Source: JAJPHW01 sp963799065 (GTDB lineage: Bacteria > Acidobacteriota > Terriglobia > Terriglobales > Acidobacteriaceae). From it: a stretch of DNA of 64,000 bases. Location: contig CAWCVJ010000003.1 of assembly GCA_963799065.1 (NCBI GenBank), positions 806,001-870,000 on the forward strand, read 5' to 3'. Made by a program: the position numbers and the translations under genes. The notes under the pieces were generated by a model. It worked only from the letters and a program-made list of their open reading frames with translations. It ran no database searches and had not been told where the DNA came from. The stretch's first letter is position 1; each line of letters starts with the position of its first letter. Below, one piece after another: positions 42,871 to 51,888 of this stretch.

Positions 42871-45150
42871 TCAGCGAATTCGCTCTGTTGTGCCGCCCTG
42901 GAGCCGAAGTTCGAAGTGGTCGATCCGAGTGTCCCGAGCCAGCAATACGGCGGCCTTGAACTCGGCCGACTTGCCCTGACACAGAATGAAATGGGTCAGC
43001 TGTTCGTTCTCTCCACAGTAGTAAACGAAGCTGGCATCGCTGGTGAGTCCGCCGTACTCCCATGTTGCGTTCCCGATTTTTGAAAAAATCATGGTATGTT
43101 TCTTCCCAGCTTTTTCGTCTTCATACGTATAAGCTTCGACTTGGGGTTCTGAAATTCTCGTGCGTAGCAAAGACCCTCCGGCATCGGATAGGGATGTCAG
43201 TGGACGTAACAATACGGCGTGAGAGGCGGGCAGGTTCACCTTTGCACTGCATCGGATCATCGGCGCCAGTTGTTTCCATCCGTAGGCCGGAGCAACGTAA
43301 TCGGAAGTAAGATTCGATGACCATACGACATCTTTTGTGGGGACTATAGCAAAGTGGCGGTGCGAATCGCTGGCAATGTATGATCCTTCCCGTTGCGCTA
43401 CGCTGATATCTGGCGCGAAATGCCAGGAAGTCTCCAACTCGTGCGAGCTTTTTCCCTCCGCAACATCGCGAACAAGCCAGAAACTGCCATGCAGATGAAA
43501 CACGAAGCGCCGATGAATGACCGGATCGGGTAGGCGAGCGTAGCCGTCGTGGCTGCCCGCGAAAAGAGTAAAGGTCTTGCCGGCAATCCAGGTCTCGGCT
43601 TGAGCGTTCGGGATAGAGGTCCAGCCAAACTGCCCCGCGGCAATTGCCTGATCGAGATGGTCGACCCGCAAAGTATTATGAGCGCCAGTGCCGCGAAAGA
43701 GCTCGCGTTCCTCGCCCATGTAACTAAACGTGCCGGGATCGATCAGCCAGGGCCTGCCCTGCGCCGAGACTTGCACCGAGAGCGCGTCCGCGTGTCCATG
43801 CCCGCTCTTCGCGCTTCCCTGCGGTCCGGAATCTACCGTCAGCTGTCCCTCCTCGGGACGCGAATTCGCCAGGATGTAGACTCCTCCCGACTCAAAAGCC
43901 ACGGATGACAGCCTTTGATCGTCCCGCCGTTCCTGCGGCAAACCCTTCACTGCCGCGCCTCCACATAGCCAAATGGATTCCTCTGTTAGTGTTGCGGCTT
44001 GTTTCCAGCTTTTGTTTTCAAACAAGAGCGCTCCGATCGCCAGCGGATCGGTGAGATGTTCTGACCGATTCCGCCTTGGGTCAAACAGCCTCCCGCCATC
44101 GTCATCTCCAAACCCGATCGGGGGTGCGGCGGCAGACAAAGCCGATACAAAGTTCAGCATTCTCCGCAAGATCGCGTCGAACTCGACCGGTATCTCGATC
44201 TGATTGCGGGCGGCGAGGAGACGGGCATGCAAAAACATGTCCAGCGCGTAAACGTGGTAGAAAAGCGATTGCTCAAAATAGACGCCGTCGGGACGAACTT
44301 GGCGCTGAGCTTCTTGCAACAAAATGTTCCACCCGCACTCTTTCCAGCGTTTTGCGCGACCAAACTGCGGACACAATGTGCCAATAAAAAAAAGCGCTGC
44401 AGCTTCGCCCAACAAATGCGTGTTGGGCGAAAAATAAGTTGAAAGATAGCGTTGCATGTAATCCGCATTCCGCCCCAACGCCCGAAAACAGTCCGCATTG
44501 AAATTTGCGGGCAGGCAATCGCAATCCAAGAGTAAATACCGCACCCACAGCCAGGACAAACTGCGGAGTGCGACTTCCAGGCTGCTGGCCCAGTTGATTC
44601 CCATGGGATAAGGGTTCGCCGCCTGCCAGCCATACCACTGCCCAATGAGTTCGTCGACATACTTCTGCTCCCGAGTAAATCGCCAAGCTTTTGCGAGTGT
44701 GACGAAATGCCGATGCCGGTTCAATTCCCACGTAACTTTGTGATCGCCCACCTCCGCCACGTCGAGAAAGTTTATTTTGTACCAAGGTTCCAGCGGAGCC
44801 CGTTTGCCATGGACTGCATCCAGATGCCAATCGATTTGAGGACCGTAAGCGACGCTCTCGTATCCCAGCAGATGAAAACGATGTTCGAGAATGACGTCCG
44901 CCTCCATCACGATGGACGCCACTTGAGCATCGAGATACTTGCGCATCAGGGCCGTTCGTTCGACCAGGCCTTCGAGGGAGAAGAAGAAATTTCCGGGGAC
45001 AGTGTGCCGATCCGGGGAGAAAGGATTGGGCGGATTCCGAATCCCAAGGCGATAGCTCGCCAGGTCAATTCGCTTGCTGGCCTCTTGCGTGGCGCGAACG
45101 CGTACCTCATCCCAACTCATGCGGAGAAGACGCGACCATCTTCTGTTCAT
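42871..45150 (-). CDS. Heparinase II/III-family polysaccharide lyase-like protein
   Basis: The ~759-residue protein has an alpha-helical toroid domain (about residues 60-390; EVALRSLSWLWVRYLLLDCD, FEQSLFYHVYALDMF) and a C-terminal beta-sandwich with the heparinase-II/III signature region KSGHGHADALSVQVSAQGRPW. The family cleaves uronate-containing polysaccharides, including alginate and heparosan-like polymers, by beta-elimination. I see no signal peptide, so it may be cytoplasmic or anchored. The frame allows GTG 45162 or ATG 45150; neither has a good ribosome site. It is divergent from an algD-like gene and may act on the same polymer (inference). Confidence 0.83.
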   Translation of the reverse strand: MNRRWSRLLRMSWDEVRVRATQEASKRIDLASYRLGIRNPPNPFSPDRHTVPGNFFFSLEGLVERTALMRKYLDAQVASIVMEADVILEHRFHLLGYESVAYGPQIDWHLDAVHGKRAPLEPWYKINFLDVAEVGDHKVTWELNRHRHFVTLAKAWRFTREQKYVDELIGQWYGWQAANPYPMGINWASSLEVALRSLSWLWVRYLLLDCDCLPANFNADCFRALGRNADYMQRYLSTYFSPNTHLLGEAAALFFIGTLCPQFGRAKRWKECGWNILLQEAQRQVRPDGVYFEQSLFYHVYALDMFLHARLLAARNQIEIPVEFDAILRRMLNFVSALSAAAPPIGFGDDDGGRLFDPRRNRSEHLTDPLAIGALLFENKSWKQAATLTEESIWLCGGAAVKGLPQERRDDQRLSSVAFESGGVYILANSRPEEGQLTVDSGPQGSAKSGHGHADALSVQVSAQGRPWLIDPGTFSYMGEERELFRGTGAHNTLRVDHLDQAIAAGQFGWTSIPNAQAETWIAGKTFTLFAGSHDGYARLPDPVIHRRFVFHLHGSFWLVRDVAEGKSSHELETSWHFAPDISVAQREGSYIASDSHRHFAIVPTKDVVWSSNLTSDYVAPAYGWKQLAPMIRCSAKVNLPASHAVLLRPLTSLSDAGGSLLRTRISEPQVEAYTYEDEKAGKKHTMIFSKIGNATWEYGGLTSDASFVYYCGENEQLTHFILCQGKSAEFKAAVLLARDTRIDHFELRLQGGTTERIR

Positions 45151-45383
45151 TGCTGAAGTCACTGGTGATTTGGCGTCAGACTCGTCTGAAGACGCGGTTC
45201 ATGGTCCGGGCTACAGCTATCACGCCAAGTATGGCATGGGCGAAGTCCGGCTCACCGCGCGGCTGGCACTTTTAATGCGTTATTCACAGGCTCATGCTAC
45301 ATTCTACGTTCTTGCGAAAGTGTGGGTATTCGGAGTTCCCCGCCGTCCGCGGCCTTGGTATACCGTAATAGTGGAGTGATCCT

Positions 45384-46709
45384 GTGAGTTTTTCAATCAG
45401 CATCTTCGGCCTGGGATACGTCGGTTCGGTGAGCGCGGCTTGCCTCGCGCACATGGGCCATCGGGTTGTCGGCGTCGACGTTAACCGGGACAAAGTCGAC
45501 ATGCTGGAATCCGGACGCAGTCCGATCATCGAGGCGCGCATGAGCGACCTGGTTGCAGAAACCAATAAAGCGTGCCGCCTGCATGCCACGACCGACGCGA
45601 ACGCCGCAGTCCAGGAGTCGGATATCTCGTTTATCTGCGTGGGCACTCCGAGCCTGCCGAGCGGCAAGCTCGATTTAACTCATGTGGAGCATGTCGCGCG
45701 CGAAATCGGCGCGGCTTTAAAGGAAAAAAAATCTCACCATACCATCGTGCTGCGCAGCACGGTGCTGCCAGGGACCACGGAGAGCCTCTTAATTCCTGCG
45801 CTGGAAAGCTCCAGTGGACTTCAAAACGGCGAAGGCTTTACGGTTTGCTACAACCCCGAGTTCATGCGCGAGGGTAGCGCCGTAGCCGATTTTTTCAGTC
45901 CACCCTACACCATCCTAGGCGCCCGGTCATCGCATCAGCTCACCCCACTGCGCGAACTCTACACGGGGATACAGGCTGAGACTTATGAGACCAGCATACC
46001 CGCCGCTGAGATGGTGAAATACGTTTCGAATGTTTATCACGCTTTGAAAGTCGGCTTTGCCAACGAAATCGGTACTCTGTGCAAACATCTCGAGGTCGAT
46101 ACGCAAGTGGTTACAAGAATTTTCACTTCCGACACCAAGCTCAACATTTCCCCTGCGTATCTGAATCCCGGTTTTGCTTTTGGCGGATCGTGTCTGCCGA
46201 AAGACCTCCGCGCCATCACGTATCGCGCCAAAGAGCTTGATCTCCGATTGCCGCTGTTAGAGTCCCTGATGCCAAGCAATGCCGAGCATATTAATCGCGC
46301 CGTCGAGGCTGTGTTGCGCACCCGAAGGAAGAAAATCGCCATGCTGGGCTTAAGCTTCAAAGCCGGGACCGATGATCTCCGGGAGAGCCCGCAGGTGCAA
46401 TTGATCAAGCGGCTCTTAGGAGAAGGGTTGCAGGTTCAGATATGGGATCAGGATGTCTCCCTGGGACGTATTGCCGGATCCAATCGGCAATACATCGAGG
46501 AAGTAATCCCGCATATTGGCTCACTGCTGTCGACCGACTTTAGCCAGATCATCGCAGGTGGGGAGGTGATCGTTTTAGGCACCAAGGCAGTCGATCTGGC
46601 GCAACTTTCCACCCACCTGCGCCCCAGTCAGACGGTTATCGACCTCGTCAATCTTGATCGAGCTCACCGACCGGTGGGATCCGCATCCTACGAAGGAATC
46701 TGCTGGTGA
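45384..46709 (+). CDS. algD: GDP-mannose 6-dehydrogenase (AlgD-like)
   Basis: The 441-residue UDP-glucose/GDP-mannose dehydrogenase-family enzyme oxidises the sugar C6 to a uronate with two NAD+. The N-terminal Rossmann motif is ISIFGLGYVGSVSAACLAH; the catalytic-Cys region is GFAFGGSCLPKDLRAITYRA. It aligns with Pseudomonas AlgD from memory through most of its length, including IICVGTPS-type motif, FKAGTDDLRESP and the terminal EGICW, so GDP-mannose is the likelier substrate than UDP-glucose. It has a GTG start with GGAG seven bases before. Product GDP-mannuronate would feed an alginate-like polymer; no polymerase genes are in the window. Confidence 0.88.
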   Translation: MSFSISIFGLGYVGSVSAACLAHMGHRVVGVDVNRDKVDMLESGRSPIIEARMSDLVAETNKACRLHATTDANAAVQESDISFICVGTPSLPSGKLDLTHVEHVAREIGAALKEKKSHHTIVLRSTVLPGTTESLLIPALESSSGLQNGEGFTVCYNPEFMREGSAVADFFSPPYTILGARSSHQLTPLRELYTGIQAETYETSIPAAEMVKYVSNVYHALKVGFANEIGTLCKHLEVDTQVVTRIFTSDTKLNISPAYLNPGFAFGGSCLPKDLRAITYRAKELDLRLPLLESLMPSNAEHINRAVEAVLRTRRKKIAMLGLSFKAGTDDLRESPQVQLIKRLLGEGLQVQIWDQDVSLGRIAGSNRQYIEEVIPHIGSLLSTDFSQIIAGGEVIVLGTKAVDLAQLSTHLRPSQTVIDLVNLDRAHRPVGSASYEGICW

Positions 46710-46762
46710 ACAAAACCAAGCCCCCACTTCACGGACTAAAAGCCTTTTCGTCGTCTCCCTGA

Positions 46763-48652
46763 TTAGGGCAGGTAGTAGCGGAACGAGGTGAAGACCATCC
46801 CGTCCTTAGCCGACGGATCGCCTCCGACCCCACGCCAGATGTTGCGTACGACGTACGAGTACTGGGGTCCCCACTGGATGCGTCCCTTCGGCCCACTGTA
46901 AAAGCGATACCAGAAGCCGATCGTCCCCTCTAGAAGGTTGCGGGTATCTCCGTTGCAATTCTTGAGCGAACCGGGGTTGAATCCCCCGCTAAGGGGAGTT
47001 CCCGTAGAACCCACGACCGGGATGCTCCCGGTACCCGGAGCCGCGCCGCCCGGAAGAGGAGTGGTCTCCACAGAAATTGTTGTCAGTGTGGGAATCGTTT
47101 CCGTGCCGCACCCGGAATTGTTGGCTAGCGGGGATCCATATCCGATGTTGCCGCCACTGTACCATTGCCGCCCTTCGTATTCACTGCCCGCATTGAGATA
47201 AACGTCAAGTTTCTTGGCGTGATATTCCAGAGTGCCGAGAGTTTCGTATTCCCGCAGGGGAACCAGCGATCCATCCGGACGGGCAATGGCATCGGGCAGG
47301 CCGCCCGTGCCGTAGCGCCCGATTCCGTTCCCCCCCAGGAAGTGAATGCCGAGATCGAAATGCTGGGCAATCGTTCCGCGAACGTTGACGCCGATACCTC
47401 CTGCAGGTTCAGAGTTGTTGGTCACTCCCTTGGTCGAAGGTCCAGTGGTTCCGCCGCACACTGTGCTGGTCGCGTTGGTTGCGCAGGGGAAGATCCGATC
47501 CCGAAACTCGGTTACGAGACCAAATAGCTCAACGTGTCCCCATTGCGGTTGATATACGGTTTTGAATACGAAATCGGGGGTTGCATTGAACGAATAATTG
47601 GTCGTGCCGTTGTATAAACCTCCTCCTGAGCCTTGAGCTCCGAGGACAAAGTTGGGACTCGCACCGTGACCTCCAATCGTGGTTTGCGGGTTCTCGACCG
47701 AGGCGCCCAACCAAACCTGGTCGCTGATCTTCTTAGTTACGCGGAAGCCATATTGCCGCGCCCAGCTGAAGCCCACCGTATATTGCGGATCGATCGTCAT
47801 CGGCAATGCTTCGCTGCGGTTGTCCAAGCCGGTTTTGGTCTCAGTGATTAAGCTCCACATTTGCCCGCCGGTAAAGGTCCACCCGCTGTTCAGCGCAGCT
47901 TGCCCCCACGCTTGCCTTTGGCGGAGGGTATAGCTGTTGCTTTGATTGTTGTTTGAGGTAACGCCGGCGGAAAGGAAGTCGGCTTCGACATAGCCACTGA
48001 TTTTCGCGTTAGCCAGCTTGCCCTCGGACAGCATGGAGACGCGCGACTGGCGGCCGGACCCGTAGAACTCTGAGAGGGAGCTCTGGGTCGAGCCGGGGAA
48101 TGGAATCGAATTGAAAGGAGTGTTGATGTCCGCGCCAAGCCCGTGCTGTCGATAGACGGTTTCAGCCGCCAGGAATCCGCCGGGAGTGATGGTTATGCCT
48201 TTGTAATGGAGAGCGGTAGGACTCTCCAGGCTGGTCTGAATATTCTTTTGTGTCTCCTGCAAGCTCAGGGCTACGCCGGTGGCGTTGGTTTTGAGATCGG
48301 AAACATCGTTCGTCAGCGAACTCACGGCTGCCTGTTGCTGAGACGATTGTGCGGCGGCGGCATCGGCCTTCGCTTGCGCATCCACTGCGGCCGCTTGGCT
48401 CTGATTAAGCCTCTGTTCAAGTTGTTGAATTCTCTCATCCCGACTCTGCACTTGTTGGCTCATTTGCCGCATTGCTTCTTGTTGAGCGTCAAGCTGCTGC
48501 TGCAGGGCGTTGAGTCGAGCTGCAATGGGGTCTTCCCTACGCTTTTTGGAAGCGGTCTTCGTGGAGGAAGTCGAGCTTCCTTGCTGAGCTTGTGCCGAAA
48601 GAATCGTTCCAGCGAGCGCAAGCGATAAAGTCAGAGAGATAACCCGGTTCAT
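46763..48652 (-). CDS. DcaP-like outer-membrane porin with N-terminal coiled coil
   Basis: The 629-residue exported protein has a signal peptide (MNRVISLTLSLALAGTILS). A Gln/Ala-rich coiled coil spans about residues 45-115 (LNALQQQLDAQQEAMRQM, ERIQQLEQRLNQSQ). A barrel then starts around residue 150 (ITITPGGFLAAETVYR) and ends VFTSFRYYLP. This matches DcaP-type trimeric porins, which admit dicarboxylates or other small acids. GGAGG sits four bases before ATG. Small cysteines (FPCATNATSTVCGG) appear in a loop. It is monocistronic and convergent with algD. Confidence 0.85.
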   Translation of the reverse strand: MNRVISLTLSLALAGTILSAQAQQGSSTSSTKTASKKRREDPIAARLNALQQQLDAQQEAMRQMSQQVQSRDERIQQLEQRLNQSQAAAVDAQAKADAAAAQSSQQQAAVSSLTNDVSDLKTNATGVALSLQETQKNIQTSLESPTALHYKGITITPGGFLAAETVYRQHGLGADINTPFNSIPFPGSTQSSLSEFYGSGRQSRVSMLSEGKLANAKISGYVEADFLSAGVTSNNNQSNSYTLRQRQAWGQAALNSGWTFTGGQMWSLITETKTGLDNRSEALPMTIDPQYTVGFSWARQYGFRVTKKISDQVWLGASVENPQTTIGGHGASPNFVLGAQGSGGGLYNGTTNYSFNATPDFVFKTVYQPQWGHVELFGLVTEFRDRIFPCATNATSTVCGGTTGPSTKGVTNNSEPAGGIGVNVRGTIAQHFDLGIHFLGGNGIGRYGTGGLPDAIARPDGSLVPLREYETLGTLEYHAKKLDVYLNAGSEYEGRQWYSGGNIGYGSPLANNSGCGTETIPTLTTISVETTPLPGGAAPGTGSIPVVGSTGTPLSGGFNPGSLKNCNGDTRNLLEGTIGFWYRFYSGPKGRIQWGPQYSYVVRNIWRGVGGDPSAKDGMVFTSFRYYLP

Positions 48653-49002
48653 TTTTCCTCCTGAGAAAAGAAAATAGTGATTCGCCGCTGCGGCGTCTTT
48701 GCAGTTCTAACCCGTTCATTTTGTGGGCGAAATGCAATCCTAATCGCTGGTTTGTTAACAAGGGATGAATATTTCTTGAATTTTTGGTCAAGTTCGATGT
48801 GGGACTGTCTCATGCGGCATGCATTGTCGTATTCCGCGAAGCGAACTGGATTTACCCTGTTCTCGCACTTTGCCACTCTATTTACTTTGGTGATTCAAGG
48901 ACTCTTCCACCCGACGTTGAGCGCCGCAGCTCATTTCCGTTTGACTGGTGTCGCAGGAGCCCATCCGGCCGTCGAATTCGACTTTTGATCGGAAGCACGG
49001 AC
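48653..49002. other. Intergenic gap between two outer-membrane protein genes
   Basis: About 350 bases. It carries the promoter of the porin (minus strand), but I cannot assign -35/-10 securely; TTGACC at 48757-48762 (minus) is one candidate. The plus-strand frames inside it have no family-like features. Confidence 0.5.
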
Positions 49003-49833
49003 TCAGAACGGAAAGCGCACGGACAAAATCGGGATGTGGTTGGTGGGATGGAAGGAAGTCACGGCGATCTGGAATCCGCCCCCGACGGTGCATCCGAGGC
49101 GATCAAGCAAGTGGAACTTGCCTAATACCATGCCCGGGGTTAGATACGCCGACGTCATTCCGTTATGCTCCCCCTCGTAGAAGTGGGTGAAATTGACTTC
49201 CGTCTCCGGCCAAATCTTCTTGAAAACTCTGTATTGAAATGCGTTGTTCCAAGTCAGGTTATGGCCGATGTGGGCGATGTTGCCGGTTGGCAGACTACCT
49301 CCCAGGGTGCCCTGCACGTCGAAGTTGCGGAAGCCCTTTCCATAGGCAAGTGTGGGTGTGATGATGGAATTCGAGGAGCCTTCCTGATACTGACCGGTAG
49401 GAAAGCTCATTTGGAAGAAGGCGGTCAGGATGTAGTTCTTGTGCTTTTCGTTGGAGGCCGCGATGCGGTATTTCACTAGGAACTGCCAGTCGCCGAAGCC
49501 ATTGTGAGGGGAGTCCGGATTGTTCACGATGTAAGGCGGCACAGCCAGGATGACCTCGAAATTCCTCGCAGGAATGATCTCCAGACCTTTGCTCACGCCA
49601 TAGTTATCCGTAGTGACGCCGCTATTGTGAGTCTGCCATTGAATGTCGTAACGAAACTCCTGCTCCAGGCGGGGAGTAGTGGTCGCGAGAGGCGTGATCC
49701 AGTGCGGCTGTTCAGCCTGGGTCGCGGATACCATGCTGAACCAGTCGGTAAACAATCCGTTTTGAGCGGCGGTCAATGGGGGCGTTAGGCAAACGCCCAG
49801 CGCAAGGATGGCGAACACAACGAAACGACGCAT
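49003..49833 (-). CDS. Outer-membrane beta-barrel transporter-like protein
   Basis: The 276-residue exported protein has a signal peptide (MRRFVVFAILALGVCLTPPLTA). The barrel has alternating strands, YILTAFFQMSFPTGQYQEGS and VQGTLGGSLPTGNIAHIG, resembling phenol-degradation/MetA-type outer-membrane proteins, and ends ILSVRFPF with a C-terminal aromatic. ATG 49833 is preceded by GAGGG; the frame start at 49893 gives no signal peptide. Substrate unknown. Confidence 0.78.
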   Translation of the reverse strand: MRRFVVFAILALGVCLTPPLTAAQNGLFTDWFSMVSATQAEQPHWITPLATTTPRLEQEFRYDIQWQTHNSGVTTDNYGVSKGLEIIPARNFEVILAVPPYIVNNPDSPHNGFGDWQFLVKYRIAASNEKHKNYILTAFFQMSFPTGQYQEGSSNSIITPTLAYGKGFRNFDVQGTLGGSLPTGNIAHIGHNLTWNNAFQYRVFKKIWPETEVNFTHFYEGEHNGMTSAYLTPGMVLGKFHLLDRLGCTVGGGFQIAVTSFHPTNHIPILSVRFPF

Positions 49834-49977
49834 GTCAGGCCCTCTGGTTTCTGAGATTCGTAAATCGTACACGTAAACCGGTTTGTCTGTCACTTATGAT
49901 ACGAATTAAGGCGGCAAGTTACAGGGTGAGCGAGAATTTGATTCCTTCGCAAGTTACGCAGTACGATTCGAGACTCC

Positions 49978-50424
49978 ATGGCAACGCGGAGCATATCTGT
50001 GGGTAAGGCCAACACTGAACTCCGGGAACCGCTTAAGCTGGGTGATGCCGCGGTCGATTTAGGAATCAGCTTTTCCACGCTCAAGCGTTGGATTTACGAA
50101 AAAAAAATCCGGAGCATAAAGACCGCAGGCGGGCATCACCGGATTCCGCAGAGCGAAGTGGATCGTTTTTTATTCCGAGCCCGAGGCCGCACCGCGACAG
50201 AGCGCGAAAATGCGGTTCGGCGAGTGAGCGGACGCAACCAACTCGTTGGACGGATCGACTCGGTTCGCATTAGCGGCCTTATGGCGGAAGTGAAAATATC
50301 TATTGGGGAGCAACGGATTACATCGATTATTACCGCAGCCTCGGCCCGCGAAATGCAACTGAAAGCTGGGCAAACCGCGGCGGCCCTGATAAAGGCAACG
50401 GAAGTCATGATTATTAGGGTGTAG
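49978..50424 (+). CDS. HTH-Mop regulator (molybdate-type)
   Basis: The 148-residue protein joins an excisionase/MerR-like helix-turn-helix (LKLGDAAVDLGISFSTLKRW, AGGHHRIPQSEVDRFL; about residues 18-65) to a single Mop/TOBE domain (about 83-148; GRNQLVGRIDSVRISGLMAE, ITSIITAASAREMQLKAGQ, ALIKATEVMIIRV). Mop domains bind molybdate or tungstate, so this is a probable oxyanion sensor like a compact ModE. No mod transport genes are in the window. Ribosome site weak. Confidence 0.82.
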   Translation: MATRSISVGKANTELREPLKLGDAAVDLGISFSTLKRWIYEKKIRSIKTAGGHHRIPQSEVDRFLFRARGRTATERENAVRRVSGRNQLVGRIDSVRISGLMAEVKISIGEQRITSIITAASAREMQLKAGQTAAALIKATEVMIIRV

Positions 50425-50564
50425 GCGGGCGGCGGGACATTGCCCTTAGTAACCTGTTCAAGAACCGGCTTTTACATGCAACTTTACACAAGCAGGTCGC
50501 GTCTCAGTAACATCTGAAATTTGCGGCAAGCTGCGTCGAACTACTAGACTGAGTCTGTACAGTT

Positions 50565-50897
50565 ATGCTGGTTTCGCGACAACATGGGTCAGGCCTGCGG
50601 AGAGGCTCCGTTGTTTTCTTCGCGATCGTCTGCCTGACGGTGAGTTTGGCGACGCGGTTCGATTTCTCGAATGCCGCACCGAAATCATCCGGCCATATTA
50701 TCCGGGCACAGCGTGTTGACGCCAAGCGGCAGCATCTCCTGGACAAGAGCATAAGCCGCACGGCTCCCGCGGCGTTTTTTTCTGCGTTTGAGCCGCCCCG
50801 TTCACCGGTAAGATTTGTTTCCAAGGTCTTGCCTCTTCCTAGCGCCTGCTTCAAGAACCGGCTGCACAACCGACCTCCGCCTTTCCGCCTCAGCTAA
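50565..50897 (+). CDS. Small membrane-anchored hypothetical protein with NRPPP tail
   Basis: The 110-residue protein has one hydrophobic segment (RGSVVFFAIVCLTVSLATRF, about residues 13-32), then a basic RVDAKRQHLLDK segment and a C-terminal LHNRPPP motif. I recall acidobacterial small proteins with this layout, but name no family. The opposite strand also has a 121-codon frame over the region (50504-50869) with no signal-like features, so this one is preferred. No good ribosome site. Confidence 0.5.
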   Translation: MLVSRQHGSGLRRGSVVFFAIVCLTVSLATRFDFSNAAPKSSGHIIRAQRVDAKRQHLLDKSISRTAPAAFFSAFEPPRSPVRFVSKVLPLPSACFKNRLHNRPPPFRLS

Positions 50898-51024
50898 TCA
50901 CGTCTCTTCTTTTTTGACATCGGTCGTTTGAGTATTTCTTCCTGTTTCTTAGCCGAAGCTTAGGAAACTCCGACGACCTTATTCTCTATCGTGATTTGTT
51001 ATCAAGTGTTTCCTGGAGGAAGCC

Positions 51025-51417
51025 GTGCCAAGCAAAGTGGTTGTGCTGCTGTTCCTGGCTTTGAGCATGCCGTTGTACGCCGCAAAGTCCGCCCCTGTCC
51101 TACATCAGACTGCGACCGTCGTCAACATTGCGGTCCACGACACTCGGACGAATTATGTTGGAGACAATCCTGCCGATGCGCCATTAGAAGTGCAGTCCTA
51201 CTCGTACAACATCACGTTGCGAACAGGTTGCGCTTCTTACATCGCCCAATACGACACACCGATCGACTATTTGCCGTCGGCGTTTGTCGCGGGCGGCACG
51301 GTGGACATCGTTGCAAAACGCCATACGATTTTGGCGAACTTGCCGACCGGAGAACAAGCTCTGCTGATCATTCACCATCGAAGCCGCTTATCGGAGGTCG
51401 GGTGTTCGAGCGACTAA
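51025..51417 (+). CDS. Secreted cysteine-containing protein, paralogue A
   Basis: The 130-residue exported protein has a signal peptide (PSKVVVLLFLALSMPLYAA). The mature part has two Cys (GCASYIAQY and VGCSSD) probably linked, plus IDYLPSAFVAGGTVDIV and ALLIIHH strands. The start is GTG with GGAGG five bases upstream. It shares a common pattern with the next gene (ATV-N---H, DAP, C--Y---Y---IDYLP, VD, a last Cys), so they are tandem paralogues. I recognise no family. It is 49 bases before the second paralogue, which precedes the RND adaptor. Confidence 0.78.
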   Translation: MPSKVVVLLFLALSMPLYAAKSAPVLHQTATVVNIAVHDTRTNYVGDNPADAPLEVQSYSYNITLRTGCASYIAQYDTPIDYLPSAFVAGGTVDIVAKRHTILANLPTGEQALLIIHHRSRLSEVGCSSD

Positions 51418-51472
51418 TTAACACCGTTTCAAAGACGCGAGTTACAAAATTCTATTTACAGGAGAAATGACG

Positions 51473-51877
51473 ATGAAAACTTCGAAATTCGTTCTAAGCG
51501 CAGTTCTCACTTTGGCCACCGTCAACTTTGCCTACGGTGCCGATCACCCTTATCAGAAAGCAACGGTCACGAATGTCGAGAACCATGAGCCGTTTGTCCC
51601 GTTACATACAAAGGCTACGGACGCGCCCGAACCTCCGGCTCAGTACGCCTTCGATGTCTCCTTCCACTTGAATTGTTCGACCTATGTGGGTAGATACCGC
51701 TCAAACATCGATTACTTGCCGGCTGTCCTTAATCCCAATCAATCGGTTGACGTTAGCGTGGATAAGGGTCTTCTGCGAGTGCTGATTCCGGGCCAGGGCG
51801 AGGTCAAGATGAGCGTTATTCGGACGGAAAAAGATAAGTCTGGGACCTGCTCTGCGACTCCCGCACCGACAACATAG
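51473..51877 (+). CDS. Secreted cysteine-containing protein, paralogue B
   Basis: The 134-residue exported protein has a signal peptide (MKTSKFVLSAVLTLATVNFAYG). The mature core KATVTNVENHEPF, then LNCSTYVGRYRSNIDYLPAV and SGTCS, mirrors paralogue A. GGAG eight bases before ATG 51473 fits better than the nearby ATG 51467. The stop lies 11 bases from the adaptor gene, so it probably belongs to the RND operon. A periplasmic accessory role for the pump is inference. Confidence 0.82.
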   Translation: MKTSKFVLSAVLTLATVNFAYGADHPYQKATVTNVENHEPFVPLHTKATDAPEPPAQYAFDVSFHLNCSTYVGRYRSNIDYLPAVLNPNQSVDVSVDKGLLRVLIPGQGEVKMSVIRTEKDKSGTCSATPAPTT

Positions 51878-51888
51878 CCCATTTCGAA

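Noticed and set aside
50504..50869. 121-codon minus-strand frame
   Set aside because: The opposite frame has a membrane segment and a recognisable NRPPP-type tail; this one has neither.
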